Source: a virus. Taken from it: a stretch of 20,036 nt of DNA. The stretch spans positions 1 through 20,036 of IMG/VR virus record IMGVR_UViG_3300006101_000654; one strand, written 5' to 3'. A program made the position numbers and the translations under genes. Under the pieces are notes generated by a model that was not told the origin of the DNA, searched no databases, and saw only the letters and a program-made list of their open reading frames with translations. Below are positions 1 through 9,100 of the stretch, piece after piece; position 1 is the first letter of the stretch; each line of letters opens with the position of its first letter.

Positions 1-873
1 GTTGTCGGGGCAAGCGCCGAGGATGTCAAACACATCACCAACGTGGTCGGCAGGCTCATTGAGGTCTACTGTCTGGTAGCCGCTGGCTGGGTTGTGTGCA
101 CCGCCGAGGTCGAAGGCAAACAGATTGTTGTCCTTGGCCCATTTCACCATCATGTCCGAGATGAATCGTTCGTACAACTGTTGCGTTCCGTCTTGGATTG
201 CTGGGTTGATGTCGGCTTGCGCTTGCGTCTGTCCAGCGTGCACCCGTTGCAAGTAGAGGTTTTTGGGTATGTGGTGAAATGACGTGATTTGGTACATGCG
301 GCACATCAGGTCTTGGTCATCAAGCACAACGAAGGTGTCGTTGTAGCCACCCACCGCTTCGTAAACGCTCTTGCGCCACGCCCTGAGGTGATTTGGTGCA
401 TACCAGATGTATGCGACGTGATGAGGGTGTGGGGACTTTGATTTCACCACTTGGTAGTTGCGGTCTGCGTAGTATGACCACCCGTAGTTGTCATCAAACC
501 GAGAGTAGTTCGGTGTTCCATCCTCGTTTATTTGCGAGAAGTCGGAGTAGACGAAGCCAACGTCGGGCATTCCACCAAATGCCTTGACCACCTCGTCGAG
601 CGCCGTCGGCAGAAGAAGGTCGTCGTGGTCAAGTTCCAAGATGATGTCGCCGTTGCACAACTCCACCGCACGCTTTTTCAGTGCGCCCACGCCCTTGACA
701 TTTGGCTTGGCGTGTGAAACTCTGACACGGCTGTCGTCAGGCATGTCCCACTCTGCGCCGTTGTTCAGCAACACCACCCATTCCCAGTCGGGATTCGTCT
801 GCGCTTTGAGGCTTTCGTACACTTCATCTAGCCACTTTGGATTGTGACTGGGCGTGAACACTGAAATCGTCAT
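1..873 (-). CDS. Family 2 glycosyltransferase fused to the start of a methyltransferase-like domain (partial, runs off window)
   Basis: This open frame of 291 codons has no stop inside the window, so its C-terminus lies beyond position 1. Residues 1-40 begin MTISVFTPSHNPKWLDEVYE, the nucleotide-sugar-binding fold of GT-A family 2 enzymes. An acidic DHDD metal-binding motif lies near residues 80-84, and a VLDDQDLMCRM stretch resembles the usual ED.DL catalytic region. From about residue 250 the protein changes to FDLGGAHNPASGYQTVDL, which looks like motif I of a SAM-dependent methyltransferase. A two-domain enzyme is therefore inferred. The ATG lies 8 bases after the stop of the glycine-rich fibre gene, so the two are probably co-transcribed. 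A likely role is glycosylation of virion fibres or a host surface sugar. The substrate cannot be told. The glycosyltransferase call is firm; the methyltransferase call is moderate because only its beginning is visible. Confidence 0.85.
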   Translation of the reverse strand, partial: MTISVFTPSHNPKWLDEVYESLKAQTNPDWEWVVLLNNGAEWDMPDDSRVRVSHAKPNVKGVGALKKRAVELCNGDIILELDHDDLLLPTALDEVVKAFGGMPDVGFVYSDFSQINEDGTPNYSRFDDNYGWSYYADRNYQVVKSKSPHPHHVAYIWYAPNHLRAWRKSVYEAVGGYNDTFVVLDDQDLMCRMYQITSFHHIPKNLYLQRVHAGQTQAQADINPAIQDGTQQLYERFISDMMVKWAKDNNLFAFDLGGAHNPASGYQTVDLNEPADHVGDVFDILGACPDN

Positions 874-881
874 GGAGACGA

Positions 882-2507
882 CTATACCCCGTTTGTGTGG
901 ACGACTTCCTGATACCCACCGAGGTAGGGGTTCAGTGCCCCTGCGATGCCTGTGTATGGATAGGCCGCTCCGCTCGCCCAACAGATGCGCACAACGCCGT
1001 TTCCACCTTGAGGCCACCAGCCGATTGGTGGCGTGAAGGACTGGTTGTTGTAACTGGGGTTGTTGTTGATACCGCCGTAGCCGACAGTAATCGTGTAGGT
1101 GTTTCCTTGCACGAGACTGATGTTGTTAGCGTAAAGCAACGCTCCACCGCCACCACCGCCTGAACCCGTCCCAGCGTCGGGGGTTGCGTTCGCACCGTTT
1201 CCACCAAGACCACCGCCTGGGAAGCCGCCGTTGCAATACAGATACGCCTGCGGAGTATTGGTTGAGGTGAAGCCAGCAAACGTACCGCTAAGAAAGTTGT
1301 AGTAGTTGATGAGGCCACCGCCAGCAGTTCCCGTGTTGCCCCAAGTGGAACCGCCGAAGCCACCGTAAGTGTTGTACGAAGCGGCGCCAACCGTGTGGGC
1401 AGAGCAAGGGTTTGCAACCTGTCCGTTGTTTTGACTTGGAGTGACATACCAAGTCGTGTACGTCGTTGCTGGGCCGCTGTACGAAACTAGCGTGCAAGAC
1501 AATGCACCTGTGGCAGAGTTGTACGAAGTTACCTGTTGGATTGAGTAATAGTAATACGTTGTTCCACCAGCATCTGTTTGGGGGGTGAACGTAAGGTACA
1601 TACCCGTGGTGATTGGAAGTCCTGTTCCAATGGTTCCCGACCATGAGGCTGATAACGCACGGGCAGTTGACGTTCCCGACGTTCCCCAGCCACCGTAAAT
1701 GCCCGTGCCACCGCCACCACCACCGAAATAGGTTTCATTGTTGGTGTTTCCACCAGCACCACCGCCGCCGCCGCCCCCAGCAGCGCCAGTAGTCCCTGAG
1801 GCATTGTTCGCCCCACCCGTTCCACCAGCAGCATTGTAACCAGCGCAACCGCCGCCGCCAGCCTGTCGAGCAGCACTCCCCGTTCCACCAGCGCCACCTG
1901 CATAACCTGAGTACGTTACGGTTCCAAGAGTTCCTGATGTTGAAATGGCTCCGCCTGCTCCGCCCGTAGGGTTTGCGCCCGTTTTTCCACCATTAGCGGT
2001 AAGCGTGTACGTTCCATTGGAGAACGATGATGAGCCACCATTGCCGTAGTTGGAACTAGCAAAGGGCGTTCCACCAGAGCCAGAGCCACCGCCACCGCCG
2101 ATGCAAAGAATGGTGGCTGTGGCGGTCACGGGGCTTACCCAAGAGTAAGTGGTGGAATAACCGCCCGTACCATTGAATGGAATGTTTCCGTAGCCAACGT
2201 ACAACGTGACACTTGTGGTGATACCCGTGGCGCTTGACACTGTGAAGGTCGTGGCACTCACAACTGAAGCGACCGTCGTGACGTTCCTGCATACCGAGGT
2301 GGCGGTGGACGTAAACACGTTCATTCCAGCAGAGATGTTTCCCGTACTGGCGACGGTTACCGTCGTTCCCGAAACCGCCGACACAGCGTAAGCGTTGTAG
2401 TTGTTCGAGGTTGGTAGAAAAAGATGCGAGTAAACTGTGCGTGTGTCGGTAGTCTCAAACCCTGCACCACGAGCCGTTCCTTCAGCAAACGTATTTGGAA
2501 AGGGCAT
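882..2507 (-). CDS. Glycine-rich tail fibre / adhesin protein
   Basis: This 541-residue protein has an N-terminal part (about 1-100) containing a small beta module ending TGITTSVTLYVG. A long glycine-rich domain (about 110-500) follows, opening with a YSWVSPVTATATILCIGGGG segment and closing with NGVVRICWASG. Glycine-rich domains framed this way are typical of phage tail-fibre tips and receptor-binding adhesins. The start was placed at the ATG that overlaps the stop of the upstream collagen-like gene (TAATG). An 11-residue upstream extension is possible but less likely. It is the second member of a collagen-like plus glycine-rich pair; the other pair lies at 4818-9400. It is likely a virion surface protein, with host-range variation expected. 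The exact assignment as fibre tip is inference. Confidence 0.8.
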   Translation of the reverse strand: MPFPNTFAEGTARGAGFETTDTRTVYSHLFLPTSNNYNAYAVSAVSGTTVTVASTGNISAGMNVFTSTATSVCRNVTTVASVVSATTFTVSSATGITTSVTLYVGYGNIPFNGTGGYSTTYSWVSPVTATATILCIGGGGGSGSGGTPFASSNYGNGGSSSFSNGTYTLTANGGKTGANPTGGAGGAISTSGTLGTVTYSGYAGGAGGTGSAARQAGGGGCAGYNAAGGTGGANNASGTTGAAGGGGGGGAGGNTNNETYFGGGGGGTGIYGGWGTSGTSTARALSASWSGTIGTGLPITTGMYLTFTPQTDAGGTTYYYYSIQQVTSYNSATGALSCTLVSYSGPATTYTTWYVTPSQNNGQVANPCSAHTVGAASYNTYGGFGGSTWGNTGTAGGGLINYYNFLSGTFAGFTSTNTPQAYLYCNGGFPGGGLGGNGANATPDAGTGSGGGGGGALLYANNISLVQGNTYTITVGYGGINNNPSYNNQSFTPPIGWWPQGGNGVVRICWASGAAYPYTGIAGALNPYLGGYQEVVHTNGV

Positions 2508-3511
2508 TAGTACTTGACCTGTGAGGCAAAGACCGTCCAAGTGCTGGTACCCGTTGACATGATGGTGAACGTGTACACGTCAACGGTTGATGGGTTGGCG
2601 CTCGATGGAGCGGTGCCACCCTGCCAAAACGTTGTGATGCCATTTGACGTGTTGCCACTTGGTGGAAACTGGGTTGTACTTGAGTACGAGTTTGTTCCAT
2701 TGAGCGTGTAGGTAAACGGGGCATACGCAGTCGCACCGTTCAGTACTGAAAAGACTACGGTGGCGGACTGACCAGAAGTTGTTGGCGCACCCGTGATTGC
2801 AATGGTGTACTGACCGCCGACACCACCGTTGTAATAGGCGAAGGCAGGGTTAGTGGCAAGTGCAATGGTGACCGTGCTGGAAGATGCGATTGAACTACCA
2901 CCGAGAGTGAATGCCTCGTAGGGAGCATTGAACACGGCGTTCTGAGAGACGGCTGAGTTTCCTTGGTTGCCCTGAAAACCTTGGTTTCCCTGAGGCCCTT
3001 GAGGAAGGGTAAAGTTGAATACGCCCTGACCAGCAGTTGCGGAGACGTTGGTGACGATTGCAGGGTTGGGGTACGCCGTTGTGGTGACCGTACCGACGGC
3101 AATGGAAGATTGGTTACCTTGAAATCCTTGGTTACCTTGGAAACCTTGATAACCCTGAGGCCCAATCAAGGTTGACTGGGCACCTTGGATACCCTGTACG
3201 CCCTGAACTCCTTGCACCCCTTGGATACCCTGATTGCCCTGAAGTCCCTGTGAGCCGACGACGGCGGTAACCCACGAGCCGATAACGAGCGGAGTTGATG
3301 TGGTGATACCCGTTGAGTTGGCAACAAGAATGTTGGTCGAACCTACAATCTGCGTAATGACCGTGTTTACACCAGCGGACGCATTCTCCACTGACATTCC
3401 GACAGCCATACCAGTGGTAGAGGTGAAAGTAACGTTATTCGGGGCACCACCCACAAAGACGGGCGTAAACGGAGACCCAGATACTGGGACAAAATACTTC
3501 AGTTGTGCCAT
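2507..3511 (-). CDS. Collagen-like tail fibre protein (short paralog)
   Basis: This 334-residue protein carries Gly-X-Gln collagen-type repeats at about residues 85-135 and again near 170-185. Between them is a module of roughly 40 residues starting SSIAVGTV and ending NFTLPQG, a common spacer in phage fibres. Residues 20-75 form a small beta module ending TGITTSTPLVIG. The C-terminal 110 residues (from GAPTTSGQSATVVF to the final KY) match the C-terminus of the 1085-residue fibre at 6143-9400. Trimeric collagen-like fibres are known in tailed phages, and this is likely a virion appendage. The ATG lies one base after the kinase stop (TGAAATG). Its stop overlaps the next start as TAATG, suggesting translational coupling with the glycine-rich protein. 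Confidence 0.85.
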   Translation of the reverse strand: MAQLKYFVPVSGSPFTPVFVGGAPNNVTFTSTTGMAVGMSVENASAGVNTVITQIVGSTNILVANSTGITTSTPLVIGSWVTAVVGSQGLQGNQGIQGVQGVQGVQGIQGAQSTLIGPQGYQGFQGNQGFQGNQSSIAVGTVTTTAYPNPAIVTNVSATAGQGVFNFTLPQGPQGNQGFQGNQGNSAVSQNAVFNAPYEAFTLGGSSIASSSTVTIALATNPAFAYYNGGVGGQYTIAITGAPTTSGQSATVVFSVLNGATAYAPFTYTLNGTNSYSSTTQFPPSGNTSNGITTFWQGGTAPSSANPSTVDVYTFTIMSTGTSTWTVFASQVKY

Positions 3512-3512
3512 T

Positions 3513-3932
3513 TCACTGCGCCTTTCGGATTAGTTCCAAAACCATCTGAAGTTCTTGCTCAACGGTCAAACCGTCTTTGATTACGAGGTCTGCGTCAGGC
3601 GTTTCCCACATGGCGTTGGTGTCGGGGTATGGACTTGACCCTATTCTATCTACCCAAATCAAGAAGTCTGGTTCGCCAAATGCTTCACGGGTGTCTGCCG
3701 TCGGGCAAACAAAATCAACGACGACGGTGAACTCTTGTTCCTCAAACAGACGAGCCATTCCACCAAGACGACGTGCTTGCTCGATGCGGTCTGCGTGCGA
3801 GAAGCCAAGGTCGTTACTAACGTGCTTGCGAACTGCGTCTGCGTTGAGGTGAATAGCGCCAAGCCATTCTGACAGCGCCTCTGCAAGAACTGTTTTCCCA
3901 GCCGTCGGAAGCCCGATTATCTGGATAATCAC
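3513..3932 (-). CDS. Adenylylsulfate (APS) kinase-like P-loop kinase
   Basis: This is a small P-loop kinase of 139 residues from the chosen GTG start. The Walker A motif GLPTAGKT sits at residues 7-14. The stretch LNADAVRKHVSNDLGFSHAD, followed by R, aligns by eye with the conserved DGDNVRHGL..DLGF...DR region of CysC-type APS kinases. VVVDFVCP matches their 'AFISP' strand. APS kinase phosphorylates adenylylsulfate to PAPS, the sulfate donor for sulfotransferases. The C-terminal lid region is shorter than in cellular CysC (about 200 residues). The GTG start overlaps the sulfotransferase stop as GTGA and puts the P-loop at the usual distance from the N-terminus. A TTG at 3947 is an alternative that adds five residues. 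A related small nucleotide or sugar kinase cannot be excluded, but the sulfotransferase next door favours APS kinase. Confidence 0.75.
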   Translation of the reverse strand: MIIQIIGLPTAGKTVLAEALSEWLGAIHLNADAVRKHVSNDLGFSHADRIEQARRLGGMARLFEEQEFTVVVDFVCPTADTREAFGEPDFLIWVDRIGSSPYPDTNAMWETPDADLVIKDGLTVEQELQMVLELIRKAQ

Positions 3933-4591
3933 TGTCCCTGCTTCCAAAACAACGAGTTGTCCATGTAGATTTCACTGTCCGCTTCCGTCATTTTCTGAAG
4001 GCGCTTGACTTGCGAATACGACAGACTGTTGAAGGTCAACTGGCTCTGCGTGTTGGCATTGTAGTTCGGCATGGTGTATTTGGCGTTGATGAGGTCGGGC
4101 AGGTCAAACCGTGTGCAGATTGCTTTGCGAACGTCCTCTAGCGTTTCACCATTGAGTTGGTTGTCACGGAGAAGCACGTCCACTCGCTTGACGTTCGTGC
4201 GCACCAGTTCGCCGTCCACCTCGATTGGCTTGGTGTTCAAGTCATTCAGTGGCACTGGCGGTACCCCGTCCCACGAGTAAACGAACATCTTGCTCTGGTA
4301 GTTGGTTAGTGCTACTTCGTACTCATCAAGCCACTCGTCAAAGGTGAAATAATCGTCCATAATCTGCGTGCGAATGTGGGTGTAGTGGCTGACGAGACGA
4401 CGCATTGGCTCTCGGATTGAACTGATGACAAACGTCTCGTCGTCAACGTCCTTCCAACCGTAATGTTGCTGGCTTCCAGTGGTGAAAAGTTCGTGTCCTT
4501 CCACGCCGTGGGCGTAGACCAAAGGGTCAAGCAGGGCAGACTTGATGTACGTTCCGCCTGCTTTTGGAATGTGGTGATGGAAGATTTCCAT
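3929..4591 (-). CDS. Sulfotransferase family protein
   Basis: This 220-residue protein has HIPKAGGTYIKSAL near residues 7-20, the 5'-phosphosulfate-binding loop of PAPS-dependent sulfotransferases. ISSIREPMRRLVSHY (about 56-70) is the 3'-phosphate-binding element with the conserved Arg and Ser-type residues. The length and the spacing of these motifs fit the Golgi-type Sulfotransfer_2 group. The enzyme would transfer sulfate from PAPS to a carbohydrate hydroxyl. It sits inside the fibre operon. Its start overlaps the stop of the 75-residue gene (TAATG), and its stop overlaps the start of the APS-kinase-like gene (GTGA). The natural reading is a PAPS-making and PAPS-using pair. Whether the acceptor is a virion glycan or a host surface polymer is unknown. 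Confidence 0.82.
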   Translation of the reverse strand: MEIFHHHIPKAGGTYIKSALLDPLVYAHGVEGHELFTTGSQQHYGWKDVDDETFVISSIREPMRRLVSHYTHIRTQIMDDYFTFDEWLDEYEVALTNYQSKMFVYSWDGVPPVPLNDLNTKPIEVDGELVRTNVKRVDVLLRDNQLNGETLEDVRKAICTRFDLPDLINAKYTMPNYNANTQSQLTFNSLSYSQVKRLQKMTEADSEIYMDNSLFWKQGQ

Positions 4592-4818
4592 TAGGCGATT
4601 GGGTTGGGATTGGGCGCAAAGGGAATGGCGCTAAGGGTCTGTGGTGGAATAAAGTTTGCGCCGTCGTATGTCCAACCGACATTTGGAACGATGTCGTCAT
4701 TGGTTACGTCAATGATGTGCGCCGAAGAGGTGAACGACGTAGCGAGCGTGTCGTCCGTGTTGAGGACGAGCGTTACGTTTCCACCAGCGTCTACGAATGC
4801 GATTACTGCGTTTGCCAT
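4591..4818 (-). CDS. Small virion-associated hypothetical protein
   Basis: This 75-residue protein begins MANAVIAFVDAGGNVTLVLN and contains NVGWTYDGANFIPP near residues 46-59. A 'VGW.YDG..F..P' segment recurs in short phage proteins that sit beside tail fibres, so a fibre-associated or assembly role is possible. No catalytic motif or membrane segment is seen. The start overlaps the stop of the glycine-rich fibre gene (TAATG), with a GAGGTGG Shine-Dalgarno-like stretch about 7 bases upstream. The stop overlaps the sulfotransferase start in the same way. The C-terminus is Pro/Ala/Asn-rich. I do not recognise a specific family. Confidence 0.7.
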   Translation of the reverse strand: MANAVIAFVDAGGNVTLVLNTDDTLATSFTSSAHIIDVTNDDIVPNVGWTYDGANFIPPQTLSAIPFAPNPNPIA

Positions 4819-6143
4819 TAGTTGACCACCTCGTTTGTCGTGGTATTTACATTAGTTGACGGGAAGTTGCGAGTAAGACCAGCGATGCCCCACACGATGC
4901 GCACCGCCCCACCGCCTGCGCCAGCCTGAATGTTGGCGGCTAGGCTAGGGCTGTTTACCGACCCAGAGGCTGTGGTTCCGCTGTACGTCGAGTTGACCGT
5001 GAAAGAAGATGCGTTAGCACTGGTAATCAGGTACGTCCCGTTATAGGTGGCATTGATGCCACCTAGGTAAACGAACTGCCCTGCCTTGAAGGTGTTTGAG
5101 GCAGTAACAGTTGTCACGCTTCCGTTCCCAGTTATTGTGACGGGATTTATGAGCGTTGATGTTCCACCACCACTTGCAGTTCCTACCTGCACCGTGTACG
5201 TTTGATTTGGAACGACTGAGTAGTTGTTGATGTATGCCAATGCTCCACCACCGCCAGAAGCAATGCTTGCAAAGGTAGTGGTCTGCCCAGCGCCACTGTA
5301 CGGCGGACTTGGGACGCTAAACCCTGCGCCACCGCCGAACGCTCCACCGCCACCCGAACCGCCGTAGTCAAGAGTTGGTGATTGGTAGTTGCTCCAAGAG
5401 ACACCTATACCGCCAGCAAGCCCATAAGTACTCGTGTCTGAAGCGCCAGCCGTGCCCACCGTGTCTATTTGATTGCCACTTGCGTCCGACTGTCCGCCGT
5501 TTCCACCAGCAGAACTTCCGCTACCGCCACCTGTTCCGCCCGACGCAACGTTGGAAGCAAAGGTGCCCTTTGCCCCACCCGTTCCTGAGTAGCCAGAGTT
5601 TGCGCCATACACGCCCGTTCCGCCACCACCACCGCCGCCGCTCACTCGTGCGCTGTTTTGGTAGTAGCCAGACCCGCCACCACCGCCGCCGTCGGTTGAC
5701 GTTCCGCCTGCACTTCCGCCACCGCCAGTATTTAGTGTCGAACCGCCTGCACCGCCCGTGGAAGAGTATCCGCCTGCGCCACCGCCACCTGCACCGTTGT
5801 AGGCGTTGCCAGCACCGCCTGAGCCACCAGTTCCTGCCAAAACCGTGCCACCCGTACCGTTGGCTTTTCCACCAGAAGAAGCCACAATGCTTGCGTTTCC
5901 AAAGTACGAAGTTCCGCCGCCGTACAATCCACCGCCTGCGCCAATGCACACAATGCTGACGTTGTACACACCTGCTGGGCACGTCCATGTGTACGTTTGC
6001 ACATTGTTTGATGCCGTGGAAGAAAGGGAGTACTGAGTTGCCGTGTAAAGGTGCGAGCCAGTTGATTGGTTGAATTGAACGGTTTGGAACTCACCGTAAG
6101 CGTCCACCGACATCTCTGCTCGTGCTGAAATGATGGGGGACAT
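4818..6143 (-). CDS. Glycine-rich tail fibre / adhesin protein (paralog)
   Basis: This 441-residue protein has an N-terminal lead (about 1-50) and then TYTWTCPAGVYNVSIVCIGA, which opens a glycine-rich domain full of GGGG runs (about 70-320). The domain closes with GGAVRIVWG near residue 415. The arrangement matches the glycine-rich protein at 882-2507. Within the domain, residues about 330-395 form an inserted beta module (TASNTFKAGQFVYLGGINAT). A very similar module occurs in the 1085-residue fibre directly upstream (TASNSLVAGQEVYITGATGN). The protein is expected on the virion surface as a fibre tip or adhesin. The start overlaps the upstream stop as AAGTACTAATG, the same 11 bases found at the other collagen/glycine-rich junction. 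Confidence 0.8.
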   Translation of the reverse strand: MSPIISARAEMSVDAYGEFQTVQFNQSTGSHLYTATQYSLSSTASNNVQTYTWTCPAGVYNVSIVCIGAGGGLYGGGTSYFGNASIVASSGGKANGTGGTVLAGTGGSGGAGNAYNGAGGGGAGGYSSTGGAGGSTLNTGGGGSAGGTSTDGGGGGGSGYYQNSARVSGGGGGGGTGVYGANSGYSGTGGAKGTFASNVASGGTGGGSGSSAGGNGGQSDASGNQIDTVGTAGASDTSTYGLAGGIGVSWSNYQSPTLDYGGSGGGGAFGGGAGFSVPSPPYSGAGQTTTFASIASGGGGALAYINNYSVVPNQTYTVQVGTASGGGTSTLINPVTITGNGSVTTVTASNTFKAGQFVYLGGINATYNGTYLITSANASSFTVNSTYSGTTASGSVNSPSLAANIQAGAGGGAVRIVWGIAGLTRNFPSTNVNTTTNEVVN

Positions 6144-9100
6144 TAGTACTTATTCAGGTTTAGGAGTAGCGTCCAAGTATTGGTGCCCGTACAGATTACG
6201 TTGATGACGTACACATCGAGGGTAGAAACGTCCGCACTAGACCACGCCATTCCACCTTGGTAGTACGACGTGATGCCGTTGTTCGTAGCACCTTGCGCTG
6301 GGAGAGTGGTGAACGATGCGGTTGACGTTGCACCCGTGGCTGGATTTGTTACCGAGAAGGACGACGACGTGGCGCTGAGGACAACCCACGAACCGTTGAA
6401 GTTGCTGTTTCCTGTCGCACCCGTAATGTACACTTCCTGCCCTGCTACCAGAGAGTTGCTGGCAGTGTAGGTAACAACGCCACCCGTATACGAAATGGCA
6501 GAGATGGCAGTCGAAGCGCCCGCTTGGTATCCGTTCACTGAAATGTTGCTGGGCAAGTACGCAGTTGCCGAGTTGTTGACCATGAGGGCAACTGTGATTG
6601 ACTGACCAGCAGTAGTTGGAGCATTTGTCAAGTTCAACTGCCACGGAGCGGTTGGTGAATACGAGTTGTAGTAGTACACCGACTGGGTGTTGAGAGGGAT
6701 TGACGCTGGGACGGCGTTGCTCAACTGCGCCGTCGAGAGGTTTACGCTTTCGATTGGTGAAGCGATGATGGGGAAGTTGATGATGGGCGAAGTCAGGGTC
6801 TTGTTCGTAAGGGTCTGAGAAGCCGTCGTTCCCACAACCTGCTGGGCAATACTGGCTGGGTCGTAGGTGGACGTACTCATGTTTCCACCACCCTGAGGGC
6901 CTTGAGTACCATTCCCCGAAGCGGTTGTGTCTAGCCAGAGAAGCGTCGTGTCGTATGGGGGCAGACCGTTGCCAGAGGTGAAAATGCCTTGCGCACCTTG
7001 GTTACCTTGGTTTCCTTGATTACCCTGATAGCCCTGCGCACCGCTGGTTCCATTTGTGCCTGCCTGACCCTGTGGGCCTTGTGGCAAAGTGAAGTTGAAC
7101 AGTCCTTGCCCAGCAGTCACACTGACGTTTGTGACGACGGCGGGATTGGCGTATGACGTGGTGGAAACAGTGCCGACGGCGATTGAGGATTGGTTACCTT
7201 GGAACCCCTGATTTCCTTGGACACCCTGAAGCCCCTGATTGCCCTGATTTCCTTGGTTACCCTGTGCCCCTTGATAAGTGACTTGTTGGGCAGTGAAAAT
7301 AACCCCAGGAGTTGCTGGGACGGTGGGGCTTGTCTGCGAACCTGAAGTGGTGATGGCAATAGTTGTACTAGACGGTGCCCACATCAACTGAATGTAGTCG
7401 TTTGCATTGGCGTTGACTATGTAGTTGATAGAGGCGATTAGTGCGCCAGAACCGCCGTGGCTATTTCCTGAGACGTTGTAGATGGAGTTGCTTTCAACAA
7501 CGTCAACACCGTTTTGGCGTATCCATACGTCCACGTTGTCGGAGTTACTGTCCGAGTTGGTGAACTGGATTGAGTACTGAACGTTGTACGTTCCTGCGTT
7601 GCCAAACGTAACTTTGTTTCCACCAACAATGGTCACGCCGTAGTTGGCAACTGTTGTGTTGATGTTTACGATGTTGGCAACAGTCGTGGAAGAAACGGTT
7701 TGCGTAGTTGTGTCGTAAGCAGAAAGGTAGTTGGCGATTACACCACCAGCACCCTGAATACCCTGCGGCCCTTGTGGGCCGACGGAGTTGGTCTGAATGA
7801 ACGAGATGTTGTCGGTGCCAATGCGAATTGAGCCGTCAGGATTGGAACCGTTGCCATTCTCAATCCATGCCGTTCCTGCATAGACCGTTCCGTCGGTAAC
7901 GAAAACGTAGTCGCCTTCTTCGACCTGACCAACGAGGTGATTGTCGTAGTCGGTAGCACGGGTCAGTTTCCATTTTGCCGATGACGAGCCAGTGGCGGTG
8001 ACTGTGTAGATGCCGTTTTGGGTTTTGTCAGACTGACCAGCAATAAGAACACGGTCACCGACTGCAAGGTAAGGGGTGGTGTAACCATCAATCGAAAGGG
8101 TGCCGTTCGTCGTCGCAACAATGTATGCCCCGACACCCGTACCGTTTTCAGCGTCTGCACTACCAGCCGTGTATGAAGGAGAGTTTCCAAGGGGCGTAGT
8201 TTGGACTGCCTCACACGATTGGTGGGCGTTCAGCGTTGAGGAAGCGCCTTGGACACCTTGCGTTCCTTGGACACCTTGCGTTCCTTGATTTCCTTGATTT
8301 CCCTGTGAGCCAGTGTTACCTTGTACACCTTGCACGCCCTGTGTACCTTGCGCACCAGTGTTACCAATTAGCCCTTGATTACCTTGGAACCCCTGATTGC
8401 CCTGTACGCCCTGTACTCCTTGCGTACCCTGCACTCCTTGAACGCCTTGTACGCCGTTATTGCCGCTGTTGCCTTGGTTTCCCTGTAGACCTTGCGAACC
8501 AACCGCACCCGTAAGGAAAAGGGTGTTTGGGCTACGAGGTACACTGTCGCCAACCGAGTAGTCAACCGTAAAGATGACGTAGGCGCTTGCTGGAAACGTT
8601 CCGTCTACGGTTGTCAAAATGCCTTCTGCATAGTTTGTTGTAGGCGCTGATTGAGCGCACAGTCGAACTCGCTGACCAACTTGAAGTGCGCTAAAGCCGT
8701 AAGGATTTCCACTGTTGAATGGAGTGGAAATTGTTAGCGTTGTTCCGACAAGGCTCGCCCCATAGGTAATGGGTTGATTGTTGTTTACAACTGGCGTGTA
8801 CCCAACACCTTGGAAGCCTTGGCTTCCCTGTGTCCCTTGACTTCCTTGCGTCCCCTGAAAGCCTTGGGTACCTTGGGTACCTTGGGTACCCTGCGTGCCC
8901 GTAGAACCCCACTGAAGCCCTGATGCACCAACAGTGAGCACTTGTCCCGTAGAGCCTTGTGGCAGTCGAGCGAGTGAGTTGGCACCTGAGCCAATGAGAA
9001 GGTCGCCAGATGCGACGATTTGCCCAACGGTTTCAGCAACGGCGTAGTTTGCCTCTGAGATGTCCGTCGAGGTCATGATTGGAACAACGGACGCACCCGA

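Noticed and set aside
5375-5959. Plus-strand frame rich in His and Arg
   Set aside because: It is the complement of Gly codons in the glycine-rich fibre gene; composition alone explains it.
8240-8905. CRISPR-like array of short repeats
   Set aside because: The units are 9 bases in frame and encode Gly-X-Gln. There are no spacers and no constant repeat length in the CRISPR range.
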